Assembly: GCF_943181405.1 (NCBI RefSeq)
Contig: NZ_CALPBY010000006.1
Coordinates: 365,043 to 429,042, forward strand
Origin: Cellulosimicrobium sp. Marseille-Q4280
GTDB lineage: Bacteria > Actinomycetota > Actinomycetes > Actinomycetales > Cellulomonadaceae
Reading direction: 5' to 3'
Length of the DNA stretch: 64,000 nucleotides
How positions within the stretch are numbered: the first letter of the stretch is position 1; each line of letters starts with the position of its first letter. Positions 31,902 to 39,645 of the stretch are shown piece after piece. The position numbers and the translations under genes are program-made. The notes beneath the pieces were generated by a model. The model searched no databases. It was not told where the DNA came from and worked only from the letters and a program-made list of their open reading frames with translations.

Positions 31902-31981
31902 GGTGCGCCTCCTGTCGCATCGCTCGGTGCTTCGTCTCGGTACCAGCCTAGGCAGAGCGTCCGCGGCGGCATGATGGGGGC

Positions 31982-33223
31982 ATGTCCGGGTCGATGAAGG
32001 TCTCGCGGCGCTCGCACGTGCCGCCGTTCGCCGTCATGCAGGTGCTGGCCGAGGCGAACCGCCTCCGGGACGCGGGGGCGTCGGTGCTCAACCTGTGCGC
32101 CGGCGAGCCCGCGACCGGGGCGTCGGACGTCGTGCGCCGCCGCGCGATCGAGCTCCTCGAGAGCGGCGACCTCGGGTACACCGAGGCGCTCGGCGTCCCC
32201 GCGCTGCGGCACGCCATCGCCGAGCACTACGGCCGCTGGTACGACGTCGAGGTGGACCCGGCGCGCGTCGCGGTGACGACGGGGTCGTCGGGCGGCTTCC
32301 TGCTCGCATTCCTCGCGGCGTTCGACGTCGGTGACCGCGTCGCGCTCGCCCGGCCCGGCTACCCGGCGTACAAGAACATCCTCGCCGCGCTCGGGTGCGA
32401 GGTGGTCGAGCTCGACTGCGGGCCGGAGACGCGCTACCAGCCGACCGTGTCGCAGCTCATGGAGGCGTACTACGGCGGGGGTCTCGACGGTCTGGTGCTC
32501 GCGAGCCCGGCGAACCCGACGGGCACGATGATCCGGCCGGACGAGCTCGCGGCGGTGGCCGCGTGGTGCACCGACCACGACGTGCGGCTGGTGAGCGACG
32601 AGATCTACCACGGCATCGTGTACGACGAGGGCTCCTCCTCTCGTACATCGGCGCCCCTGGCGTCCCGGGGCGGTTCGGCGATCGGCGGCGGGTCGCCGAC
32701 GGCGGCCCGGTACACGCGCGACGGCGCCGTCGTCGTGAGCTCGTTCTCGAAGTACTGGGCGATGACGGGCTGGCGTCTGGGGTGGCTCGTGCTGCCCGAC
32801 GAGCTCGTCGGACCGGTCGACGCCCTCGCGGGCAACGTCGCGCTGTCGCCGCCCGCGCTCGCGCAGCACGCCGGGGTCGCGGCTTTCTCGCCCGAGGGCT
32901 ACGCCGCCGCGGAGGAGAACGTCGCGCGATACGCGGCGTCGCGCGACCTCGTCCTGTCGCGCCTCGACGACCTCGGCTGGTCGCGCGTCGCCCCCGCCGA
33001 CGGCGCGTTCTACGTCTACGCCGACGTGTCCGGCGACGGCATGGACTCCGTGACCTGGTGCGAGCGGCTCCTGGCGGAGGCAGGGGTCGCGCTCACGCCG
33101 GGCACCGACTTCGACGGCGTGCACGGGAGGGACTGGGTCCGGCTCTCCTTCGCAGCGGCGCCCACGACGGTCGCCGAGGCCGTCGAGCGAGTCGTCGCGT
33201 GGCGTGCCACCCTGCAGCGGTGA
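31982..33223 (+). CDS. PLP-dependent class I/II aminotransferase
   Basis: This 413-residue enzyme starts at ATG 31982 with CATGAT six bases upstream. Fold type I features: VLNLCAGEPATGASDVV, YTEALGVPALRHAIA, substrate/cofactor residues in LARPGYPAYKN, LASPANPTGTM, LVSDEIYHGIVYD, the PLP lysine in SSFSKYWAMTGWRLGW (about residue 257) and a C-terminal arginine in WVRLSFAAAP. An insertion of about 26 residues (EGSSSRTSAPLASRGG onward, 218-243) rich in Ser/Gly sits just before the PLP-lysine strand and is unlike typical members. Amino-acid specificity cannot be read. It overlaps the nuclease gene by 4 bp (GTGA). Confidence 0.9.
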   Translation: MSGSMKVSRRSHVPPFAVMQVLAEANRLRDAGASVLNLCAGEPATGASDVVRRRAIELLESGDLGYTEALGVPALRHAIAEHYGRWYDVEVDPARVAVTTGSSGGFLLAFLAAFDVGDRVALARPGYPAYKNILAALGCEVVELDCGPETRYQPTVSQLMEAYYGGGLDGLVLASPANPTGTMIRPDELAAVAAWCTDHDVRLVSDEIYHGIVYDEGSSSRTSAPLASRGGSAIGGGSPTAARYTRDGAVVVSSFSKYWAMTGWRLGWLVLPDELVGPVDALAGNVALSPPALAQHAGVAAFSPEGYAAAEENVARYAASRDLVLSRLDDLGWSRVAPADGAFYVYADVSGDGMDSVTWCERLLAEAGVALTPGTDFDGVHGRDWVRLSFAAAPTTVAEAVERVVAWRATLQR

Positions 33224-34173
33224 CGCCCCCGCGACACCCCACGCCCCCGCCGACCGCCACGGCTGCGCCGACCGCCACGGCTGCGCCGAGCGCGACGGCT
33301 GCGCCGAGACCGACGGCGCTGCCCCCGCGCGCACCCGGGACGCTCCGCCTCGCGACCTTCAACACCCTGCACGGTGCCGCGCTCGACGGGACGGTCGACG
33401 TCGAGCGGTTCGCGCGCGCCGTCGCCGCCCTGGACGCCGACGTCCTCGCGCTCCAGGAGGTCGAGCGCGACTCGCCGCGCTCGCACCGGGCCGACCTCGT
33501 CGCCGTCGCCGCCGAGGTGCTGGGCGCCGAGCACCACCACCTGTCCCCCACGCTGCGTGGCGTGTCCGGCGCCTGGGCACCCGCAGGTCGACCGGGCCGC
33601 GGTGCCCGGCGGATGCCCGGGGTCGCGTCGTTCGGGATCGGCCTCGTGAGCCGGTACCCCGTCGACCGGTGGCTGCGCCTCGAGCTCGACCGCATGCCGT
33701 GGCGCTCCCGGGTGCGGCGCCGCGACGCCGTCCCGGGCGCTCGTCGGCTCGTCCCCTTCCGGGTGGTCCCGGACGAGCCGCGGGCGGCGCTCGCCGGGGC
33801 GGTGCGCACTCCGTGGGGCACGCTGACCGTCGTCACGACGCACACGACGTCGCGACCGGAGTTCACGGCCGACCAGTTCCGGTCGTTCGTGCGTGCGTGC
33901 GCGCCGCTCCCCCGGCCGCTCCTCGTGCTCGGCGACCTCAACCTCCGGGCGCCCGAGCCCACCGAGCTCAGCGGGTGGAGCACGCTCGCGCACGGGCTCA
34001 CGCACCCGGTCGACCACCCGGTGCGGCAGATCGACCACGTGCTCGCCCACACCGGTCCCGGCTGCCCGGTCGTGCGGCCGGTCGGTCCCGCGGTGGCCGT
34101 GGACACGGGGCTGTCGGACCATCGCGCGCTCGTCGTGGACGTCGTCGTCGACCAGAAGGGTGTGCCGGACTGA
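33220..34173 (+). CDS. Endonuclease/exonuclease/phosphatase (EEP) family protein
   Basis: This 317-residue protein is read from GTG 33220, overlapping the aminotransferase stop. After a Pro/Ala/Thr-rich stretch (about 1-35) encoded by 18-bp tandem repeats, the EEP fold appears: LRLATFNTLHGAALDG, the metal ligand Glu in DVLALQEVERDSPRSH, VVTTHTTSRPEF, GDLNLRAPEP with the catalytic Asp/Asn, and LSDHRALVVDV with the terminal Asp-His. Family knowledge: such Mg-dependent enzymes cut phosphodiesters in DNA, lipids or nucleotides. No signal peptide, so probably intracellular. Substrate open. The N-terminal repeat could be a flexible tether. Confidence 0.87.
   Translation: MTPPRHPTPPPTATAAPTATAAPSATAAPRPTALPPRAPGTLRLATFNTLHGAALDGTVDVERFARAVAALDADVLALQEVERDSPRSHRADLVAVAAEVLGAEHHHLSPTLRGVSGAWAPAGRPGRGARRMPGVASFGIGLVSRYPVDRWLRLELDRMPWRSRVRRRDAVPGARRLVPFRVVPDEPRAALAGAVRTPWGTLTVVTTHTTSRPEFTADQFRSFVRACAPLPRPLLVLGDLNLRAPEPTELSGWSTLAHGLTHPVDHPVRQIDHVLAHTGPGCPVVRPVGPAVAVDTGLSDHRALVVDVVVDQKGVPD
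33249..33302 (+). repeat. Three 18-bp tandem repeats at the start of the EEP gene
   Basis: Units of GCCGACCGCCACGGCTGC at 33249-33266 and 33267-33284, with a near-copy at 33285-33302, encode P-T-A-T-A-A type peptides. The repeats keep frame in 6-codon steps and can vary in number. Confidence 0.8.
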
Positions 34174-34254
34174 GGTGCCCGCGCGCCGTCGGCCCGCCGG
34201 GCTCGGCCGCTGCTTCCCGGGCGGTGAGGCCAGGCGTCTCCTACCGTGTGCGGT

Positions 34255-36414
34255 GTGCATCACGTCACACGAGCTCTCGCTGGCTGCGCCACGCTCCTCC
34301 TCGTGCTGCTCGCGGCGCTCGTCCCCACGACGTCGGCGGGCGCCGTGACGACGGCGGGCTGGGCGGACTGGCAGCCGCTCACCGGCTCGGCGGGCGGATG
34401 GACGACGACGATGCAGCTCCCGGCCGGCGGCTTCCCCGCCGCGACCGTGACCTCGGACTCACGCGGCGGGCAGGTCGGCGTCCAGTCGGGCGCGAGCAGC
34501 TGGCTGAGCACCGCGACCCCACCGGGTGCGGTGTTCGGGTCCAGCCAGGGGCAGGGGTACCTCAACCTGCGGCCGCGTGCGGACAACGCCACCTCGCCGT
34601 CCACCACGACCTACACGTTCGAGCGGCCCACGCCGTCGGGCGGATGGGCGTTCGTCCTGGGTGACATCGACGCCGACCGGGCCGTCGTGATCGCGCGCGG
34701 CGAGGGCGGCGAGCTCCTCACGGGCGCCGAGCTCGGCTGGCAGGGCGGGTTCAACTACTGCGCGGTGACCCCCGGGCCGTCGTGCACGGGCAGCGCGACC
34801 GACGTCGCGACGTGGGACCCGGTCACCGGCGAGGTGATCGGGAACGCGGCCGGCACCGACACGTCCGGCGCGGCAGGCTGGTTCCGGCCCACCGTCCCCG
34901 TCACCAGCCTGACGGTCTTCTTCTTCCAGCGGTCGGGCCTCCCCGTCTACCAGACGTGGTTCGCGTCGCTGGCGCGCGACATCACGGGCGTCGTCGACCT
35001 CGTCGACGCCGAGGGCGCCCCCACCGGCTCGGTGGTCCCGGGCGCCACCCTCACGCTCTTCGGCCCGGACGGGACGGCGCTCGCGACGACGACGTCCGCC
35101 GCCGACGGGACCTACTCCTTCCTCGGCTACACCGCCGCGGACGGGTATGCGGTCGAGCTGACCTCCCTGCCCGCGGCGGGCGGCGACTTCCCGTTCGGCC
35201 TCGTCCCCTCCGGGTCCCCGACGGTGACGGGCGTCGACCTCTCCGAGACCGACGCGACCGGCGTCGACCTCGCGGCGCGCGAGATCCGGCCCATCGCGGT
35301 GAGCGGGACCGTCCTGTCCGACGACGGCACGCCCGTCCCCGGAGTCACCGTCACCCTGACGCCGGCGGGCGGGGGCGCGCCGCTCACGGCGGTCACGAAC
35401 TCCCAGGGCGGGTACGTGATCGACGACGTGGCGTGGGACGTCGAGGCCGGTCAGCCGCTCGAGTACGCGTTCGCGCTCACCGACCTGGCGGAGGGATACA
35501 CGGTGACGACGACGCCGCCGGCGATCACGGTGGAGGTGGGCGAGGAGGCACCCAGCACGGGCAACGACTTCGTCGTCCAGTCGCCGCCGTCGCTGTCGGG
35601 GGCGGTCACGGCGGGCGGTGCGCCGGTCGCGGGCGCCGTCGTGTCGGTCGCCGGTCCGGGCGGCACGGTCACGGTCCCGACCGCGGCCGACGGCACCTAC
35701 GCGACCGACCTCCTCCCACCGGGCGAGTACACGGTGAGCGTCGAGGTCCCGTTCGGCTACACGGCCGACGGCCCCACGACGCAGACGGTGACGGTCGCGG
35801 CGGAGGACGTCACGGACGTCGACTTCGCGCTCGCGCGGCCGGGCGCGGTCGGCGGCGTGGTCACCGACGACGAGGGCGTCCCGGTGCCCGGAGCGACCGT
35901 GACGGTCGACGGACCGGGCGGCCCGGTCGATCTCGTGACCGATGCAGGCGGCACCTACTTCCTCGGCGACCTCGCCCCCGGCGACTACTCGATCGTCCTC
36001 GCGGTGCCCGACGGCTACACCGCGTCGTCCACGGAGCGGCAGACGACGCTGAGCGCCGCCGGCGAGAGCCGACTCGACCAGGACTTCTCGCTCGCGCAGG
36101 TCGTCCCGCCCGAGCCGACGGACCCGCCCGGGCCGACGGACCCGCCCGGGCCGACGGACCCACCCGGACAGACGGGGCCGCCCGGACAGACTGGGCCGGG
36201 CGGCACACCGGGCGGCGGAACGTCCGGCACCGGCGGCGGTGACGAGAGCGGGGGCCCGCTCGCCGCGACCGGAGCGACGACGTCGCCGTTCCTCGCGGCG
36301 GCGCTCGGACTGGTCGTGGTCGGCGGCGTGCTCGCAGCGACCGCCCGGCGACGCGCTCGCGCGGTGGCGGCGGTGGCACCCGTAGCCGGGACACCGGCAC
36401 GGTCCGACCGCTGA
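34255..36414 (+). CDS. Cell-wall-anchored Cna-B/SdrD-repeat surface protein (LAATG sorting signal)
   Basis: This 719-residue exported protein starts at GTG 34255 (GTG 34246 is possible). A signal peptide (about 1-29, core LAGCATLLLVLLAALVP) is followed by a beta-rich domain (30-240) containing NYCAVTPGPSCTGSATD. Four or more Cna-B-like or carboxypeptidase-regulatory-like repeats follow (for example VSGTVLSDDGTPVPGVTVTL, VGGVVTDDEGVPVPGATVTV). A PTDPPG linker (about 620-665), the sorting motif LAATG (about 670), a hydrophobic helix and an Arg tail complete it. Family knowledge: LAxTG is the target of class E sortases in actinobacteria. No sortase is encoded here. Probable surface stalk or adhesin. 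Confidence 0.88.
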   Translation: MHHVTRALAGCATLLLVLLAALVPTTSAGAVTTAGWADWQPLTGSAGGWTTTMQLPAGGFPAATVTSDSRGGQVGVQSGASSWLSTATPPGAVFGSSQGQGYLNLRPRADNATSPSTTTYTFERPTPSGGWAFVLGDIDADRAVVIARGEGGELLTGAELGWQGGFNYCAVTPGPSCTGSATDVATWDPVTGEVIGNAAGTDTSGAAGWFRPTVPVTSLTVFFFQRSGLPVYQTWFASLARDITGVVDLVDAEGAPTGSVVPGATLTLFGPDGTALATTTSAADGTYSFLGYTAADGYAVELTSLPAAGGDFPFGLVPSGSPTVTGVDLSETDATGVDLAAREIRPIAVSGTVLSDDGTPVPGVTVTLTPAGGGAPLTAVTNSQGGYVIDDVAWDVEAGQPLEYAFALTDLAEGYTVTTTPPAITVEVGEEAPSTGNDFVVQSPPSLSGAVTAGGAPVAGAVVSVAGPGGTVTVPTAADGTYATDLLPPGEYTVSVEVPFGYTADGPTTQTVTVAAEDVTDVDFALARPGAVGGVVTDDEGVPVPGATVTVDGPGGPVDLVTDAGGTYFLGDLAPGDYSIVLAVPDGYTASSTERQTTLSAAGESRLDQDFSLAQVVPPEPTDPPGPTDPPGPTDPPGQTGPPGQTGPGGTPGGGTSGTGGGDESGGPLAATGATTSPFLAAALGLVVVGGVLAATARRRARAVAAVAPVAGTPARSDR

Positions 36415-36508
36415 CGGCGCGGGCCGTCGGGCGCCGCGCACTCCGCGCACCCCGCGGCCATGGTCGATACGCTCCGACCAAGGGCGTCGACGGCGAAGGA
36501 GCGGTCCG

Positions 36509-36937
36509 ATGGTTCCGGAGATCAACTACTGGGCGGTCCTGGCCGCCACGGTGTCGAGCATGCTCGTGGGATCGGTCTGGTACACGCCGAAGGTGTTCGG
36601 GACCTACTGGACGCGCGTCGCGAAGGTTGAACCGTCCGGGGAGGGCCGGGACGCCGTCGTGCCGATCGTGGTCACCCTCGTCGTGAGCTTCGTGACCGCC
36701 TGGGTGCTCGCGGGCGCGACCTACCTGGCGTGGTCGTTCTACGGCGGCGGCTACCTGGGCAACGCGGTGCTGACGGCCCTCGTGCTCTGGGCAGGGTTCA
36801 CGGCCGCGCGGTTCGTCACGCACGACGCGTTCGAGGGCCGGCCCGTGGGGCTGACCGTGCTCAACTGCGCGCACGAGCTCGTGACGCTCCTGGTCATGGG
36901 CCTGCTGATCGGCCTCGTCCCACCGGGCGGCGTCTGA
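36509..36937 (+). CDS. DUF1761 membrane protein
   Basis: This 142-residue protein starts at ATG 36509 behind GAAGGAG. Four transmembrane segments are predicted (NYWAVLAATVSSMLVGSVWY; VVTLVVSFVTAWVLAGATYL; NAVLTALVLWAGFTAARFV; LVTLLVMGLLIGLV). The pattern SMLVGSVWYTPKVFGTYW followed by FTAARFVTHDAFEGRP is characteristic of DUF1761. Function is unknown for the family. It stands alone between the surface protein and a convergent small membrane protein. Confidence 0.87.
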   Translation: MVPEINYWAVLAATVSSMLVGSVWYTPKVFGTYWTRVAKVEPSGEGRDAVVPIVVTLVVSFVTAWVLAGATYLAWSFYGGGYLGNAVLTALVLWAGFTAARFVTHDAFEGRPVGLTVLNCAHELVTLLVMGLLIGLVPPGGV

Positions 36938-36998
36938 CACCCGCCGTGTCGCGGCGAGCGACGCACTCGCGGCCGGTGTTCAGCGCTCGACGCCGTCG

Positions 36999-37307
36999 TC
37001 AGGCGGCGAGCTCGACCTCGTCCGGCACCGCGACCGGCGCCACGACCCGGCGGCGTCGGGCGCGGACGATGAGCACGACGGCCTGGACGCCGATGACGAT
37101 CCACACGAGGTTCGCGAAGACGGACGGCCACACGCCGTTGGCCGCCGCGACGAGGCCCATGAGACCGGCGGCGGTGAGGTTGGTGAGCTGGAACGGCGCG
37201 GACGACGCGGCCCAGCGGCCGCGGGTGACCTGCGCGTAGGCGACGACGCCGGCGGCGGCGCCGATCCAACCGAGGAACATGACGAAGGTGTCGAGGGTGA
37301 TGGGCAC
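36999..37307 (-). CDS. CBU_0592-like small membrane protein
   Basis: This 102-residue protein starts at GTG 37307 behind GGAG; the longer frame to 37454 is Pro/Ser-rich shadow. Three transmembrane helices are visible: TFVMFLGWIGAAAGVVAYAQV, LTAAGLMGLVAAANGVWP and SVFANLVWIVIGVQAVVLIV. The layout, with RGRWAASSAPFQLTNL between helices 1 and 2, fits the CBU_0592 membrane domain. Family function is unknown. It is divergent from the LysR gene, so the LysR protein may control it (inference). Confidence 0.8.
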   Translation of the reverse strand: MPITLDTFVMFLGWIGAAAGVVAYAQVTRGRWAASSAPFQLTNLTAAGLMGLVAAANGVWPSVFANLVWIVIGVQAVVLIVRARRRRVVAPVAVPDEVELAA

Positions 37308-37410
37308 AGCAGACTCCGGCGACGAGGAGGTGGGTGGAGGGGGTTCCGCGACGCTGCGGTGGCTGTGCGCTCCGGGCTCGTGGCTGGTGGCGCGGGTGGT
37401 GCGAAGCTCT

Positions 37411-37448
37411 GGCGCCGACCCGTAAGGAGGAGGAAACCGATCGGCGCC
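37411..37448. promoter_or_regulatory. Inverted repeat in the LysR/CBU_0592 divergent region
   Basis: GGCGCCGA (37411-37418) is matched by TCGGCGCC (37441-37448). The 22-bp interval contains an AAGGAGGAGG purine run. It lies about 100 bp from the CBU_0592-like start and 73 bp from the LysR start, a plausible LysR-family binding site. Confidence 0.4.
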
Positions 37449-37508
37449 GTGCACCAGTGTGGAGCGGATTCTCGTTCAGCACAATCGAACGTTGCTGGAC
37501 CAGCCGTT

Positions 37509-37514
37509 TAGTAT
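37509..37514 (+). promoter_or_regulatory. Leaderless-type -10 for the LysR regulator gene
   Basis: TAGTAT, a near-consensus -10, is followed by exactly six bases (CGCTAC) and ATG 37521. TCGAAC at 37485-37490 is a possible -35 (18-bp spacer). Confidence 0.6.
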
Positions 37515-37520
37515 CGCTAC

Positions 37521-38441
37521 ATGGCGACGGACCCACGCAGACTTGCCTTCCTCCTTGCCGTGCACCGGGGTGGAGGTGTGCTCGCGGCCGCGGACCTGCT
37601 AGGAGTCACCCCCTCCGCGGTCTCGCAGCAGATCCAGCGGCTCGAGGCCGAGGAGGGCGTCCTCGTGCTCGACCGCGGCCCTCGCGGCGTGACCCTCACA
37701 CCGGCCGGGCGCGTGCTCGCCGACGTCGCCGAGCGCATCGAGACCGAGCTCGTCGAGGCGCGCAAGGAGCTCGCCGCCCTGGGTGACGAGGTCGCGGGTC
37801 GGGTCGCCGTGGGCGCCTTCCAGTCCGCGATCCGCGCGGTCGTCGCCCCCGTCGCGGCACGGCTCGCCGAGACGTCGCCCGGGATCGACCTCGCCGTGCA
37901 GGAACGCGAGCCCGCCGAGGCGCTGCGCCTCCTGCGCGCCGGCGAGCTCGACGTCGTCCTCCTCGAGCGCGACTTCGAGGCGGCGGAGGCACCCGCGCCG
38001 CGCGGCACGCACGAGGTCGTCCTGCTCGAGGAGCCCTGGCGCCTCGTCGTCCCGGCGTCGATGCCCACGCCTGCTCGGCTCGACGACGTGCGCGACGCCG
38101 TCTGGCTCGGCCCGCAGCCCGACACCGCCGCGGCGCGCGCGCTGCGCCGCCTCTCCCAGGGCCTCGGCGGCACCCTGCGGACGCAGCACCTCTACTACGA
38201 CTTCGACGTCGCGCTCTCGCTCGTCGCCGTCGGTCTCGGCGTGGCGATGCTCCCGGCGCTCGCGGTCGAGGGCGGCGCGTCCGACGAGGTGCCCGACGGC
38301 GTCACGGTCGTCGGTCTCCCGGGTCTCGGTTCGCGCCGGCTCGTCGCGCGGCACCGCGCCACCCGGCACGAGCCGCGGCCGGTCGTCAGCGCGGTGCTCG
38401 ACGAGATGGTCGACGCCGCGGCGGAGATCTCCTTCGCGTGA
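37521..38441 (+). CDS. LysR-family transcriptional regulator
   Basis: This 306-residue protein starts at ATG 37521. The N-terminal winged helix-turn-helix (about 1-62) has RRLAFLLAVHRGGGVLAAADLLGVTPSAVSQQIQRLEAEEG (read in halves) and RGVTLTPAGRVLADVAERI. A linker helix is followed by a periplasmic-binding-like effector domain (90-295) with GRVAVGAFQSAIRAVVAPV. Family knowledge: LysR proteins bind a T-N11-A site in a divergent promoter and respond to a small ligand. Divergent from the CBU_0592-like gene. Its last 56 bp overlap, on the opposite strand, the end of the next gene. The regulated pathway is unknown. Confidence 0.93.
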   Translation: MATDPRRLAFLLAVHRGGGVLAAADLLGVTPSAVSQQIQRLEAEEGVLVLDRGPRGVTLTPAGRVLADVAERIETELVEARKELAALGDEVAGRVAVGAFQSAIRAVVAPVAARLAETSPGIDLAVQEREPAEALRLLRAGELDVVLLERDFEAAEAPAPRGTHEVVLLEEPWRLVVPASMPTPARLDDVRDAVWLGPQPDTAAARALRRLSQGLGGTLRTQHLYYDFDVALSLVAVGLGVAMLPALAVEGGASDEVPDGVTVVGLPGLGSRRLVARHRATRHEPRPVVSAVLDEMVDAAAEISFA

Positions 38442-39552
38442 CTCGTGGCGAGGACTTCCCGACGGCGTAGCTTCCGGGCCAGTCGTACGGATCGTGAGGG
38501 TTCTTCCGGTGGTAGAGATCGATTCCAAGGCGTGCGAGTGCACGTCCGGGCCCGAGTCCGTAGCTCGCCGCGGCCAGCGATCCCCAGACGAACGCCCGGA
38601 CGATCACGATCGCCCACCCTCCCATGCCGTTCACCTCGCTGATGAGCACGACGATGAAGAGAACCGCTACCCCCGAGGTGACGACCAGGCCGAGGAGACG
38701 ATGCCCGAGGAGGACAGCCGCGGCCACGCCCAGAGATGCGGACATGAGCACGCCAAGGTCCAGGACTGTCAGCAGGTTCACGGCGAGGAATCGCGACTCG
38801 AGCGTCAGCCACGCATCACTGCCTGCTACCAGGACGACAAGGACTGCCGCGTCGAGTCCGACCCGGCCTCGCGCTGACGTGCGAGCAAGACGGATACGTG
38901 CAGCACGCCGTCGCTGGCCCTGGTCTACCCGGAGCTGGTGCCGGTGCCGATCCAGATCGGGATGGGGCTCGTCGGGCTGAATCACGATGATGCTGACGGC
39001 GACAGCGAAGATCAGTGCAGCCACAGTGACCGGCCACTGGGAAGGTTCGCGCGCGCTGAGCAGTCCGAAGATGACGAGCACCGCGACGAGCAGCCAGCAG
39101 GCGAACGAGAGCCCGAGGCGCGAGAGATCCTCGATCGCGAGCGCCCATGACTCCTTTGTCGGGTCCGTCGTACCGGCCCGCACCTTGCGACCGACGGCGT
39201 GCGCGGCGATCTCGACTCCACCGACGCCCAGCAGCGAGACGACGGCGATCTTGATCGCCACGTCGACGAAGCTGACCGACACGTCACGGGCCGGTACGGC
39301 GAGCGCCTCGAGGAAGTCCGTGGACAACGGGTCGACCCCTGGCGAGCGGATCAGCGCGACGAGCACATAGACCGCGACCGCGAGGAGTGGCACGAACGCA
39401 ACGAGCCGGACGAAGGTCCTCCGGGCTTCGACGAACGCCCGTCGGGACGCCTTCTCGCGGCAGTCGCCGCATCGAGGTGCCAAGGACTCGATCCAGTAGG
39501 GTCCGACGTTCCGCCTTCTCCGCTGTCCACCAAAGCAGTGGTGCGCACTCAT
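38386..39552 (-). CDS. Unrecognised polytopic membrane protein with CxxC N-terminal segment
   Basis: This 388-residue product starts at ATG 39552 behind a GGGGG-type site. The N-terminus has Cys6 and a CGDC pair (29-32), possibly a metal knuckle. Six or seven hydrophobic segments follow, including VRLVAFVPLLAVAVYVLVALI, IKIAVVSLLGVGGVEIAAHAV, LSFACWLLVAVLVIFGLL, VTVAALIFAVAVSIIVI and VTSGVAVLFIVVLISEV. A charged loop (EPHPDLDRHRHQLRVDQGQ) interrupts them. Codon use looks less GC-biased than its neighbours, which hints at a separate origin. Its 3' end overlaps the lysR 3' end by 56 bp, tail to tail. No family recognised; function unknown. Confidence 0.72.
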   Translation of the reverse strand: MSAHHCFGGQRRRRNVGPYWIESLAPRCGDCREKASRRAFVEARRTFVRLVAFVPLLAVAVYVLVALIRSPGVDPLSTDFLEALAVPARDVSVSFVDVAIKIAVVSLLGVGGVEIAAHAVGRKVRAGTTDPTKESWALAIEDLSRLGLSFACWLLVAVLVIFGLLSAREPSQWPVTVAALIFAVAVSIIVIQPDEPHPDLDRHRHQLRVDQGQRRRAARIRLARTSARGRVGLDAAVLVVLVAGSDAWLTLESRFLAVNLLTVLDLGVLMSASLGVAAAVLLGHRLLGLVVTSGVAVLFIVVLISEVNGMGGWAIVIVRAFVWGSLAAASYGLGPGRALARLGIDLYHRKNPHDPYDWPGSYAVGKSSPRVTRRRSPPRRRPSRRAPR

Positions 39553-39633
39553 CAGTCCCCCTGGTTGCCTCGTGCACTGCGACCTGTCGTCCGACGCTGG
39601 CATCGTCACGCGACCCTGTGACAGCGCCGGCCG

Positions 39634-39639
39634 TACGCT
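39634..39639 (+). promoter_or_regulatory. Leaderless-type -10 for the MDH-ACT gene
   Basis: TACGCT is followed by six bases (GCCGGG) and ATG 39646. No separate Shine-Dalgarno sequence is evident. Confidence 0.5.
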
Positions 39640-39645
39640 GCCGGG

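Noticed and set aside
37441-37513. A 20-codon frame after a GGAGGAGG run upstream of lysR
   Set aside because: The purine run is about 15 bases from the GTG, too far, and the peptide ends inside the lysR -10.
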